Under the pieces are notes generated by a model. That model did no database searches, was not told the DNA's origin, and saw only the letters and a program-made list of their open reading frames with translations. A stretch of 64,000 nt of DNA from Ampullaceana balthica (lineage: Eukaryota; Mollusca; Gastropoda; Lymnaeidae). The translations under genes were made by a program, and so were the position numbers. The stretch spans positions 198,501 through 262,500 of the forward strand of contig CALYLW010000563.1 of NCBI GenBank assembly GCA_944989445.1, written 5' to 3'. Below are positions 37,055 to 48,291 of this stretch, in pieces; the first letter of the stretch is position 1; each line of letters begins with the position of its first letter.

Positions 37055-37305
37055 CCCATTTATCTTATCTATACAGAAGATAGTTGCGTCCACAGACCAT
37101 GACAGATGATCTGTTGGCAAGTGATGCAGCGTTCACAGGCTTTGTGGGTTCCAGCCGCCTAACACTCATGTAGTTAGGTACCCATTCGGAGCGGGGTGAC
37201 TCAGGGACGCCCTAGGCCCCGGGAACAAACCCTTGCCTTCACACGGATTCGAACCCGTGACCATCGGTACGACAGTCCAGTGCCACTCCACCACCGCGTC
37301 CCCTA
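37055..37305 (-). mobile_element. tRNA-derived SINE with LINE-type 3' tail
   Basis: On the minus strand the element starts GGGGACGCGG and has an A-box-like TGGTGGAGTGG and a perfect B-box GGTTCGAATCC (plus-strand GGATTCGAACCC near 37246). A GC-rich body with GGGGTGACTCAGGGACGCCC follows. It ends with GGACGCAACTATCTTCTGTA and AGATAAGAT, which matches the 3' tail of the LINE at 11754-12625. tRNA head plus body plus LINE tail is the standard SINE structure and implies mobilisation by that LINE. Confidence 0.85.
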
Positions 37306-37949
37306 AACCTAAACATTCAACCTAAACATGTCCCTGATCATCTAATTCAGTTGGGAGTACATGTGAACATGATTCTATTAAAATCTATAGTCTAAAGCTA
37401 GTTTTATATTTATATGTGGGTGGGGGAAGTGGGGTTAGAGTTAGAGGAATAACCCAGGTCATAAGTATCGCTGGCCGCCGTGATGTAGAAATATTAACGA
37501 TCAATCTTACGGACTGTCAAGACTTTCACCAAATCACTGAAGTTAGTACTCAAAGATAAAGAACTTGGTATGGGGAAGGGTAATCATGCTAGGAGCATCC
37601 TTTAGAAACACAAGTACCGGTACATATAAAAATTAAGCAAATGTCATTTTCGCGTACCAGATAAATATGTTAATATTTTAAGAAATGATAATAAATAGTA
37701 TTTAAATATTACAATATGTTATAGTTTAATACCCCCCCCCCACTCCTTTTTTCCAACGGATCTGTTACGAAATGTTATTTGACTAAGTAAAATCTGGACC
37801 AATGATCATGACTTCGTGGTGATGTCAAGCTCACCGTTTGAGAGCCTTTCACACTCATGACACATACAGAGTACATCCATTATGTACACATATGGCACCA
37901 CATATTGTTCACATACGGGTACACACATGTGTACCCTAACACGTCTTGT

Positions 37950-38123
37950 ATTTCGCCGTTGCCACTGCACCAAACAGCCCCTCTGCCTGTAGCCTACCTA
38001 CAGCCGGACCACCTCATCTCCCCTCTCTCCCCTGGTCCCCGGCAGTACGGCGGTAGTGGTGGCGAGGTCCCAGTTATCGGCGACTACCACATCTCCAATA
38101 GTTCCAGCCCGACTGTCAGATGA
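37950..38123 (+). other. candidate coding exon (unassigned)
   Basis: This GC-richer stretch has one open frame ending in TGA at 38121-38123 (Pro-rich SPLSPGPRQYGG, then EVPVIGDYHISN and SSSPTVR). A strong acceptor-like CCCCTGGTCCCCGGCAG precedes 38047. Its phase does not fit between coding exons 2 and 3 of the p85-like gene, so it would have to be an alternative terminal exon or belong to another gene. No homology recognised. Confidence 0.25.
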
Positions 38124-38304
38124 TAACACTAGCGCTAACCAGGCGATGTCGTCCCACGTGACGTGCTGGGATTGTTAGGTCTATTTTAAGAAGACAAGAA
38201 ACCCAGTGACATTCAACTCGCCCGAGTCTAGGTCACCAGGTCATAGAACACTTAGCCACCACCGCCACCCCACCACCAATAGTTAAATGAAATGTCTAGA
38301 TACG

Positions 38305-38745
38305 CTGTGCTGAGTGATGGCATGGGTCAATATAAGATGTGTGTGATGAGTGATGGCATGGGTCATGATAAAATGTGAGTGATGCCATGGGTCTATATAA
38401 AAATGTGCTGAGTGATGGCATGGGCCTCTATATTGCATGGGTCATGATAAGCTGTGTGTGATGAGTGATGCCATGGGTCTATATAAAATGTGCTGAGTGA
38501 TGCCATGGGTCTATATAAAATGTGCTGAGTGATGCCATGGGTCTATATAAAATGTGCTGAGTGATGCCATGGGTCTATATAAAATGTGCTGAGTGATGCC
38601 ATGGGTCTATATAAAATGTGCTGAGTGATGCCATGGGTCTATATAAAATGTGCTGAGTGATGCCATGGGTCTATATAAAATGTGCTGAGTGATGCCATGG
38701 CATGGGTCTATATAAAATGTGCTGAGTGATGCCATGGGTCTCTAT
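38305..38745. repeat. 32-bp minisatellite (~13 units)
   Basis: Unit contains TGAGTGATGCCATGGGTCTA and TATAAAATGTGC. Left units are diverged and mixed with GTCATGATAA variants. Confidence 0.93.
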
Positions 38746-39065
38746 TTGTATGGGTCACCCAGCTCTCCTCGACATTTATTTAGTCCACTTACCTTGTCAG
38801 AGTGTATGTTTGCTTTGTGAAATTTTGTAATGTGTGTGTGCTTTGTGTGAAATTTCAAATGAAATGACATTCTGTCATGGTTTATTTACAGTGGCGTCGT
38901 CGTAGGATCTTTTAAGGAAATAAGGTAGCATATACAGTGCAGTATATATATTTCTTATGACTTTTGGGTTCTAGAAAACTGGACTACTTTCTTGGGCATA
39001 GGTTTATTCATGGATGTTGGATGATAAAATATTGGCTAAAGCGTGTACACCAGGAGTGATCTACA

Positions 39066-39303
39066 ATGACCATCGGACGGAACTCATCCTTATTAAAGGT
39101 ATGTTCATCATGACCACTGTTACAATGACCATCGGACGGAACTCATCCTTATTAAAGGTATGTTCATCATGACCACTGTTACAATGACCATCGGACGGAA
39201 CTCATCCTTATTAATTAAAGGTATGTTCATCATGACCACTGTTACAATGACCATCGGACGGAACTCATCCTTATTAATTAAAGGTATGTTCATCATGACC
39301 ACT
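39066..39303. repeat. 59-63-bp minisatellite carrying a donor-like site in each unit (~4 units)
   Basis: Unit contains ATGACCATCGGACGGAACTC, ending TTATTAAAG|GTATGT, then TCATCATGACCACTG. Each unit keeps a good donor-like AAAG|GTATGT. Two later units carry an extra TTAA. The first unit could be the end of a 45-nt phase 1-1 exon starting after ACACCAG at 39051; the upstream pyrimidine tract is poor, so exon status is doubtful. Confidence 0.8.
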
Positions 39304-39529
39304 ATTGGAAAATTACTACTAGCTGAACTCATTGTTGAGGCTCAAATCAGGTGGAATATGGCGAACTAGGAAGGCAATACTCAATGGTGTCATCTACTCT
39401 CCCAATCACTGTAGTGGCGTCAATCTAGTTGGTCCTTCTTTCAAAATCTGCATGAAACACACGGAAGTGAAATGATAGGTTCAAAATGTGGTAGGAGCTA
39501 AAAGAAGTTAGGTTTAGCGGTGTAGGGAC

Positions 39530-39832
39530 TGGGAGTGACATATGACAGGGAAACTGAGTCATATAAGGATTGGTACCACGCCAAAGAGTGACATATGACA
39601 GGGAAACTGTGTCATATTATGGGCACATGATTCTACCAAGAACATGGATTCCTTGTGAGACAGTATCATATTGTAAGGACTGTCTTGTAAGTATAGGATC
39701 GTGTTTGAAACAAGGAATACCATCTGGAATACAATACCATCTGGAATCGAATACCATCTGGAATTGAATTCAAGGAATACCATCTGGAATCGAATTGTTT
39801 GAAAAAAGGAATACCATCCGGAATCGAATAGT
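39530..39832. repeat. small tandem duplications
   Basis: GAGTGACATATGACAGGG occurs at 39532 and 39585. From 39706 to 39832 a unit of about 20-25 bp (GGAATACCATCTGGAATCGA) is repeated about six times with variation. Confidence 0.8.
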
Positions 39833-40709
39833 TTACATAACTAATAATTTGATTGTATCATTTCTTTGTAACTTGGGGGTGGGGGTTGTTTTTACTACGT
39901 TCAGTAAAGGTCTTTATTTTTGTTTGTTAATTTTATTTTTTACCAACACCATTCCGTGATTTGTTGCTAAATGCAGCCTAACTGGGTGTTAGTTACCCGT
40001 CAATCATATCCTTACTGCCGATTTTTGGATGTAACAGCACCATACATTTTGTCTTTTTAGTATAAATTTAAAAATAAATTTTAAAGAAATAATTTTTAGT
40101 TGAATTTTACACGGGTGATAAGCGAATACATTTTTTTTAAACTTAGATTTTTTTAAATTAAAGTTAAAGGCATTAATTTTAAATCATTTATAAAATTAGT
40201 TATTAATTAAAACTAATGAAAATTAAATTTGAAATATGTGGACCGGCAGACGTCAACTAAGACAGTGCTTATTAAAAAAAAATATATTATAAATATTTTC
40301 TTTAATTTTAATCGAATTTTTATCGATTAAAATAATTTATATATATTTATTAATATTTGTATGAGTATGAGAGAGAGAGTGAGTGCGTGAGCGTGGGCTC
40401 TGCTACTGTAATTAATTAATGGCCTTTTTTTAAGCAATCCGAAAGTTACTTTCAGTTTTCAACCAGGATTGACGTTAACTCGCGTCACACAAGTATACCA
40501 ATAAATCCAGCTGACTATAAACATTCTTATAAAATAGCAACTTGATGAAGCTGCTGTCCGCGTATTCCAACCTGCTACATGGCAGGTCTATTATCTCCTA
40601 TCATGTGGGCCATCGTTTGCTGGCTGTGTTTAGATCCTTAACACATTTGGTCGTTACTTCCCATTGATCCCCTCTGTCAAACCAACATGCAACGTCCAGC
40701 AAACGCCAA
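39833..40709. other. AT-rich intron sequence
   Basis: Contains an AT-rich stretch with a short GA-rich run near 40367-40385. I see nothing else. Confidence 0.6.
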
Positions 40710-40794
40710 TACCGAGTCTGCCTGGCCACTACCGAGTCCGCCTGGCCACTACCGAGTCCGCCTGGCCACTACCGAGTCCGCCTGGCCACTACCG
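40710..40794. repeat. 20-bp minisatellite (~4 units)
   Basis: Unit ACCGAGTCCGCCTGGCCACT; the first copy has ACCGAGTCTG. Confidence 0.95.
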
Positions 40795-40859
40795 GCTTGT
40801 CAGCAATTATTAGAAACCCAGTCCACAAAATATCAATTAGCCATTTTCTCCTTATAGCT

Positions 40860-41164
40860 CCGTTCTTGACACAAGCTGCGTCTAATGATCGGGTGGGCGA
40901 GGGGAGGCGGCGCGCACCGCGGAGAACGAATCCATAGTATCGATTGAGATTAGGAGAGCAAAAAAATCTGGGTCACTAGGGCAGTAGTGGCAGCTACCTG
41001 ACCCTGTGAGAGGAGGGGTGGGGCGGTGGAGGTCATGTGATCGTGCCGTGTGAACCTGTCTCTGTGTGTTGTGTTAGCTCGAACCGCAACGTCTTTCACT
41101 CCATGCTTTGTGAATATTCTCATTCTTTATCATTCCTCTATTACCATCGGTCATGGCGAGTATG
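40860..41164 (+). promoter_or_regulatory. candidate intronic promoter and alternative first exon
   Basis: A GC- and CpG-rich stretch (GGGAGGCGGCGCGCACCGCG near 40905-40925, GAGGAGGGGTGGGGCGG near 41010) precedes ATG GCG AGT ATG|GTGAGT, with ATG at 41153 and the GT donor at 41165. This has the look of a CpG-type promoter with a short first coding exon. The exon would leave in phase 0, which fits coding exon 6 but not exons 3-5. No TATA box or transcript evidence. Confidence 0.3.
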
Positions 41165-41512
41165 GTGAGTGAACTTTTGCTATTGCTTATTTGAGGCCGC
41201 TGTGGCCCGCTCGTTGTGTTACTGAGGGTGTTGAACTGGCCCGTGGCCACAGCTCCCTGATGGGTGGCCAGTTGGGCCAGTTGTTGAGCTTTCGTCAACC
41301 GTGTGTGTTGGCTTTATCTGCCTGGTGTTATCTCTTTGATCAGACGACCGCCAGACGGGTCAAGAACTCCAGACGGCGATAACAGGCCGATGATTAAATG
41401 GGGGAAGATGGAAGACCCGAGAGGTCATCGGGACAGTGTTGAAGACCGCGAGCGTGGACCGTGGACTCATAATATACAATACAGCGATAAGGAACATGTC
41501 GGGTCATGTACT

Positions 41513-42149
41513 TGATTGGGCAATGGGTATGGTGAGCCATGACATTTATAAGCTGTAATGTCATATGCATAGTGGGCCATGACAATAATGACATGGACTT
41601 GATTGGGCCATGGGCATAGTGAGCCATGACATTTATAAGATGTAATGTCATATGCATAGTGGGCCATGACAATAATGACATGGACTTGATTGGGCCATGG
41701 GCATAGTGAGCCATGACATTTATAAGATGTAATGTCATATGCATAGTGGGCCATGACAATAATGACATGGACTTGTTTGGACCATGACAATAGTGACATG
41801 GACTTGATTGGACCATGGCAATAGTGACATGGACTTGAAAGAACCATGACAATAGTGAGATTGACTTGATTGGGCCATGACAGTAGTCTGTAGTGACATG
41901 GACTTGATTAGACCATGACAATAGTGACATGGACTTGACTGGGACATAAAATAGTGACATGGACTTGATTGAGCCATGACAATAGTAATAGTGAGATTGA
42001 CTTGATTGGGTCATGACAATAGTAATAGTGAGATTGACTTGATTGGGCCATGACAATAGTGAGATTGACTTGATTGGGCCATGCCAATAGTCACATGGAC
42101 TTGACTGGGACATAATATAGTGACATGGACTTGATTGAGCCATGACAAT
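41513..42149. repeat. compound minisatellite with higher-order units
   Basis: A basic unit of about 31 bp (CCATGACAATAGTGACATGG, ACTTGATT) plus a longer unit of about 85 bp present three times at 41515-41760, containing AGCCATGACATTTATAAG and ATGTCATATGCATAGTGG. ORFs on the minus strand here are repeat artefacts. Confidence 0.92.
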
Positions 42150-42596
42150 TTTGAGCGTTATTTTCAGACTGAAATCTATGCATGTATTTTATGGATCTTG
42201 CACTTTAAATTCCACGTACGTGCTTTATCAACAGGCAGACTAGCACAGATGAGGAACACACGGTGGTTAGAAATATAGGCCCTACAGACTATAGGCCAAA
42301 GTTCACATCAATGCTATTGTTATCACATTGACATCCACATATTTCTAAATTCGAAACGAACATATTCTACGTTTCTGTCTAAGTAGAAACTCTTGCATAT
42401 GGTCGGGTTGCACTAATGTGGCATTGTTCATAATTGCAAGGTTGGCACCTACATTTAATTCTAGGGGCTGCTTTTTAAATTTTTCACTTGGATTTCTATT
42501 TCATTTTAGTGGTCAGTAATTAATTCTTACCTGGATTTTAGTTCTAGTTAAGTAATTGTCAGTAATCTGTCATCTTAATTATGTTCCCACATGTGT
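42150..42596. other. intron sequence
   Basis: I see nothing in it. Confidence 0.5.
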
Positions 42597-42776
42597 AAAT
42601 GCGATATCAGTGTTCCGCATGTGTACATGCGATAGCAGTGTTGCACATGTGTACATGCGATAGCAGTGTTGCACATGTGTACATGCGATAGCAGTGTTCC
42701 ACATATGTACAAGTAGTACATGCGATAGCAGTGTTGCACATGTGTACATGCGATAGCAGTGTTCCACATCTGTACA
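42597..42776. repeat. 28-bp minisatellite (~6 units)
   Basis: Unit contains ACATGCGATAGCAGTGTTGC and ACATGTGT. Confidence 0.93.
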
Positions 42777-42829
42777 TAAAAATGAATGAATCTGAATAAT
42801 TTTTACACGAAGTCTACAAAAAATAAGAA

Positions 42830-44400
42830 ATGACTTACTACACTACGTCTAAAATTAATAATTTACTGAATCTACAATTTGTAATTTACGACAATGATAA
42901 TCAGTCCACAATTAAGGATAATTTAAACTAAGTATAAAATAAATGTTTTACTACACCACGGATTCAATTAATAATTTACTTCATTAAGTCCACAACTAAT
43001 GATATATTAAACACAGTCTATTATGAATAATTTACTACACTACATCTGCAATAAATGATTTACTTTACTAAGTCTACAATGATAATTCACAAAACTATAT
43101 CTACTATCAATGATTACTACAGTAAATCTGTCATTAATAATTTATAACACTACGCCTTCAATTAATGATTTACTACACTACTTCTACCATTAATGATTTA
43201 CTACACTACTTCTACCATTAATGATTTACTACACTACTTCTACCATTAATGATTTACTACACTACTTCTACCATTAATGATTTACTACACTACTTCTACC
43301 ATTAATGATTTACTACACTACTTCTACCATTAATGATTTACTACACTACTTCTACCATTAATGATTTACTACACTACTTCTACCATTAATGATTTACTAC
43401 ACTACTTCTACCATTAATGATTTACTACACTACTTCTACCATTAATGATTTACTACACTACTTCTACCATTAATGATTTACTACACTACTTCTACCATTA
43501 ATGATTTACTACACTACTTCTACCATTAATGATTTACTACACTACTTCTACCATTAATGATTTACTACACTACTTCTACCATTAATGATTTACTACACTA
43601 CTTCTACCATTAATGATTTACTACACTACTTCTACCATTAATGATTTACTACACTACTTCTACCATTAATGATTTACTACACTACTTCTACCATTAATGA
43701 TTTACTACACTACTTCTACCATTAATGATTTACTACACTACTTCTACATTAATGATTTACTACACTACTTCTACCATTAATGATTTACTACACTACTTCT
43801 ACCATTAATGATTTACTACACTACTTCTACCATTAATGATTTACTACACTACTTCTACATTAATGATTTACTACACTACTTCTACCATTAATGATTTACT
43901 ACACTACTTCTACATTAATGATTTACTACACTACTTCTACATTAATGATTTACTACACTACTTCTACATTAATGATTTACTACACTACTTCTACCATTAA
44001 TGATTTACTACACTACTTCTACCATTAATGATTTACTACACTACTTCTACCATTAATGATTTACTACACTACTTCTACCATTAATGATTTACTACACTAC
44101 TTCTACCATTAATGATTTACTACACTACTTCTACCATTAATGATTTACTACACTACTTCTACCATTAATGATTTACTACACTACTTCTACCATTAATGAT
44201 TTACTACACTACTTCTACCATTAATGATTTACTACACTACTTCTACCATTAATGATTTACTACACTACTTCTAACATTATTAATTTACTACACTACTTCT
44301 ACCATTATTAATTTACTACATTACTTCTGCAATTAATGATATATTACAATATGTCTGCAACTAATGATTTACTAACACTAAGTCTAAAATTAATGATTTA
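42830..44400. repeat. 28-bp minisatellite with homogeneous core and decayed edges
   Basis: Core unit TAATGATTTACTACACTACT + TCTACCAT, about 40 units at 43162-44275, with a 27-bp subvariant lacking one C (TTCTACATT) in the middle. Both flanks (42830-43160 and 44276-44400) are recognisable but strongly diverged relatives of the unit. Confidence 0.95.
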
Positions 44401-44579
44401 ATACTCTAAATTGTTATCTTAAATATCAACTGATTCAGTTAGTATTTAGTGTGTATTAAGTGTTTCAGATATATGATTGAGATGAAGTCAATGATGAAAT
44501 AAGGAATTAAAAAACTACGTAAAAGTTATTTAACGCTCACTACTTACTAGTGGGTGTGACAAATTGATCGCATGGGGTA

Positions 44580-44890
44580 TACAAATGATGTAATGATACT
44601 GTTCTAAAGTAAAAGATGTAATGATACTGTTCTAAAGTAAATGATGTAATGATACTGTTCTAAAGTAGATGATGTAATGATACTGTTCTAAAGTAAATGA
44701 TGTAATGATAATATTCTAAAGTCTAAAGTAAATGATGTAATGATAATATTCTAAAGTAAATGATGTAATGATACTGCTCTAAAGTAAATGATGCAATGAT
44801 ACTGTTCTAAAGTAAATGATGTAATGATACTGTTCTAAAGTAAATGATGTAATGATACTGTTCTAAAGTAAATGATGTAATGACGATGTT
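44580..44890. repeat. 28-bp minisatellite (~11 units)
   Basis: Unit ATGATGTAATGATACTGTTC + TAAAGTAA, with one GTCTAAAGTAA insertion. A stray related motif is at 45390-45440. Confidence 0.93.
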
Positions 44891-44904
44891 ATATAGTGAA
44901 TGAT

Positions 44905-45345
44905 AAAAATAAATGGATAATTTATATAGCGCTGTACCCCATTAAGAAAATTAGGCTCACAGCGCTTTACATAAAAATAATAACATACATATAAGTATTA
45001 ATGCATTCAATAAACCTTCATACCCTAAAACCCAAATAAATGACAGCACGGTTCACATAAGCTACTTTTATCGTTAGAAGAAATGTTGTTTAATTAGTTT
45101 TGAAAATAAAATTTGAAAAGATGTGTCTTTAGTGCAGTCCTGAAGGCCTTAGTAGTTAGAACACTGCTAATGTGTAATGGTAAGAATTCCATTGTTTGGC
45201 GGCACAAAAAGAGAAAGACCTTTCGTCAATTGTTTAAGTGCGTGTCTAAGTCTAACAAACAGAGAGAATACGTGTTTCTGCAGAAGAGCGTAGCTGACGA
45301 GTGGAAGTTCAGTAAGATCGGAAGGGCATGAGTCAGAAAAGAAGT
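44905..45345 (+). repeat. dispersed repeat with AGCGCT ends (SINE- or MITE-like)
   Basis: Begins TTTATATAGCGCTGTACC, with CACAGCGCTTTACATA soon after, then about 230 bp containing AAAAGATGTGTCTTTAGTGC and GGCGGCACAAAAAGAGAAAG. From memory this type of interspersed sequence is widespread in marine invertebrate genomes, but I cannot name the family. The short ORF in it (45113-45331) is not considered a gene. Confidence 0.5.
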
Positions 45346-45783
45346 TTTACAGAGAACGGACAGTTTGTTTCAGTTTAAAATACTACTCTATGTAATGATA
45401 CTGTTGTAAAGCAAATGATGAAATGATATTGTTCTAACAAATGGGTGAAACTAGAATAAAACAAGTTGCAATAATCGAAGAAAATTATTTCTGCAGCTTG
45501 GCACCGAAAAGTTTGATAACTATATTAACCACATTTATCGTTCATGAACAACTTTGTAACGTGTTTTTGTCTTTGACATCTGACCTGACATTCTATCGAT
45601 TGCTTTGATAACAGCATTATGTTCAAATAAGTTTTGCGGATTATCGAAATGGCATGTGCTAAAAAATATTGTTATAAAATTGCTACTTTGGTCAGTATTA
45701 TTTTTGGAAAAGCAAATGATTGTAATATTTACTTTAATTAAAAATAATGAATCATTGTAATAAGTAATATCTACTTATCTATT

Positions 45784-45913
45784 ATAATTGAAATTAATGA
45801 ATTATTGTAATATCTACTGTAATTGAAATTAATGAACAACTCATCAGCAGCGTGTTGCTGGTAATATTCCTATCAGAAACAGTTGAAAAGGATTATTTAG
45901 AGTTGAAGTAACT
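45784..45913. repeat. dispersed repeat, copy B (unexpanded)
   Basis: Sister of 23756-23865 over about 100 nearly identical bases; here GAGTTGAAGTAACTG is followed by unique sequence instead of an array. Confidence 0.85.
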
Positions 45914-46371
45914 GAACTAAACGTGAACATTTACACTGATAAAAAATACACATATACGTCGGTCATTTTTCACTAGGCATTTAGCCACATGTTAAAATAT
46001 GCACTGATACATATTTATACCGGTAGGTATTATCTGAGGGTTTGATGTTAACACCGATTTATTGTGCGTAAATGAAACGTGTGCTAGTATCTAGGATATT
46101 TGACGTGTATTCAGTGGACACGTATTTTTACCTTGAATAATTAATCCGACATTTGACTTGGCATTATGGTAACTTGTTTTTTTTGAATGAATGATTCCTA
46201 AATGCTCCTGTTAGGTTTTTAAATAATGCAACAACCTGCATGCATGTCTTCAAATCCGCAAAGTAAGCGTTAGTAAATACATAACAACTAATCACTTCAC
46301 CAACAGCTTTCAAAATAACATTTAAAGAAATAAGTGTTGGCCTTTTAACGTTATGTTTGCATTTATTGCTG
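45914..46371. other. intron sequence
   Basis: I see nothing in it. Confidence 0.5.
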
Positions 46372-46434
46372 GCTTCCTGTACATCAAACCCATTGCCATC
46401 TCTATGTACATCAAACCCATTGCCATCCTGTATT
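46372..46434 (-). repeat. inverted short arm of the 46.5-47.8 kb minisatellite
   Basis: Carries ACATCAAACCCATTGCCATC twice, the reverse complement of the main array unit, about 120 bp before the array starts in the opposite orientation. Confidence 0.92.
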
Positions 46435-46553
46435 TGTAATTCTAGAGCCAAGATTCCGTAGAGTTTCGAATATTCGAGTCTGCATGCCTAAGCCGGACAC
46501 CGCATTGAATACCAATACCATTTCTTATGAAGTGAACAAAGCGATGTTTGATG

Positions 46554-47772
46554 TATATATTATATAGAGATGGCAATCGGTTTGATATGAAAATATTTGG
46601 AAATATGTTTGAAGTGCATATATGGACATTGGTTTGATGTACATAGAGTTAGAGATGGTAATGGGTTTGATGCACATAGCGGATTGGTTTAATGTACATA
46701 GAGATGGTAATGTGTTTGATGCACATAGAGATTGGTTTAATGTACATAGAGATGGCAATGGGTTTGATGCACATAGAGATTGGTTTAATGTACATAGAGA
46801 TGGCACTGGGTTTGATGTACATAGAGATGGCAATGGGTTTGATGTACATAGAGATGGCAATGGGTTTGATGTACATAGAGATGGCAATGGGTTTGATGTA
46901 CATAGAGATTGGTTTGATGTACATAGAGATGGCAATGGGTTTGATGCACATAGAGATTGGTTTAATGTACATAGAGATGGCACTGGGTTTGATGTACATA
47001 GAGATGGCAATGGGTTTGATGTACATAGAGATGGCAATGGGTTTGATGTACATAGAGATGGCAATGGGTTTGATGTACATAGAGATTGGTTTGATGTACA
47101 TAGAGATGGCAATGGGTTCGATGTACATAGAGATGGCAATGGGTTTGATGTACATAGAGATGGCAATGGGTTTGATGTACACAGAGATGGCAATGGGCTA
47201 TATGTAAATAGAGATGGTAATGGGTTTGATGCACATAGAGATTGGTTTAATGTACATAGAGATGGCAATGGGTTTGATGTACATAGAGATGGCAATGGGT
47301 TTGATGTACATAGAGATGACAATGGGTTTGATGCACATAGAGATTGGTTTAATGTACATAGAGATGGCAATGGGTTTGATGCACATAGAAATTGGTTTAA
47401 TGTACATAGAGATGGCAATGGGTTTGATGTACATAGAGATGGCAATGGGTTTGATGCACATAGAAATTGGTTTAATGTACATAGAGATGGCAATGGGTTT
47501 GATGCACATAGAAATTGGTTTAATGTACATAGAGATGTAATGGGTTTGATGCACATAGAGATTGGTTTAATGTACATAGAGATGGCAATGGGTTTGATGT
47601 ACATAGAGATGACAATGGGTTTGATGCACATAGAGACTGGTTTAATGTACATAGAGATGGCAATGGTTTTGATGCACATAGAAATTGGTTTAATGTACAT
47701 AGAGATGGCAATGGGTTTGATGTACATATAGATGGGTTTGACGTACATATAGATGGGTTTGATGTACCTAGA
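46554..47772. repeat. 27-bp minisatellite with 22-bp spacer units (~48 units)
   Basis: Main unit GATGGCAATGGGTTTGATGT + ACATAGA (27 bp), interspersed with a shorter unit containing GATTGGTTTAATGTACATAG. Because 27 is a multiple of three and the unit is stop-poor, long ORFs appear in several frames on both strands (for example 46525-47748 minus and 46622-47731 plus); these are artefacts. Confidence 0.96.
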
Positions 47773-48225
47773 GAAGTCTTGGGTGAACTGTTCATATATT
47801 TATTGTTCATTTTGGAACTAGGCGAGAACATTTTCAGCCAACTTTTCTATAATTCCAACATTCTCACGCTCGAAATTCTAGTTGTTAAAAAAACAAAGAC
47901 CGAATACAACACTCGCACACTGTTTTAAACGAAACTACAAATGGCAAGATTAGAACCTGTCTTTTTGAAAGTAAGACCAATGGAGGGAAGGAATTGTGAT
48001 GAATTCTAACTGAAGTAATTGATGATGAATGCAATGCAAGAACCTATTTTCGAAAATGTTAACATTATCTTGGTGACAAACTTTCCTTGTGTGTGCAAAG
48101 TACACAAACACACACACACACACACACAACTAAAGAACATTGCTGAAATGCGATCGTGCTGATGTAATATTCGAACATCTCGTTACTTCTATTTGTAATA
48201 TATATCAGTTTTTTCTTTACCACAG
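47773..48225. other. intron end before coding exon 3
   Basis: Contains a (CA)n run at about 48104-48127 and a pyrimidine-rich acceptor tract (TTTTTTCTTTACCACAG). Otherwise I see nothing. Confidence 0.7.
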
Positions 48226-48291
48226 GGCCACCGAGGATACCGCACAGATTTGTGGATTTAGCCCTGATCAGACCAAGCTTGTGTATACACT
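48226..48291 (+). CDS. p85-like gene, coding exon 3 (start of C1 zinc finger)
   Basis: This 66-nt exon enters and leaves in phase 1 and encodes PPRIPHRFVDLALIRPSLCIH, completed by a Cys codon split with exon 4. H-x12-C-x2-C is the first half of a C1 (phorbol-ester/DAG-type) zinc finger: His93, Cys106 and Cys109 of the joined product. The short PPRIP stretch follows the SH3 domain. The acceptor is TTTCTTTACCACAG|GGCC (AG 48224-48225) and the donor is TACACT|GTAAGT at 48292. The last exonic bases and the donor are the first unit of the 48-bp array that follows. Confidence 0.85.

Noticed and set aside
46525..47748. Long ORFs on both strands (407 and 369 codons)
   Set aside because: They run through a 27-bp tandem repeat that is stop-poor in several frames; the overlapping ORFs on both strands show a composition artefact.
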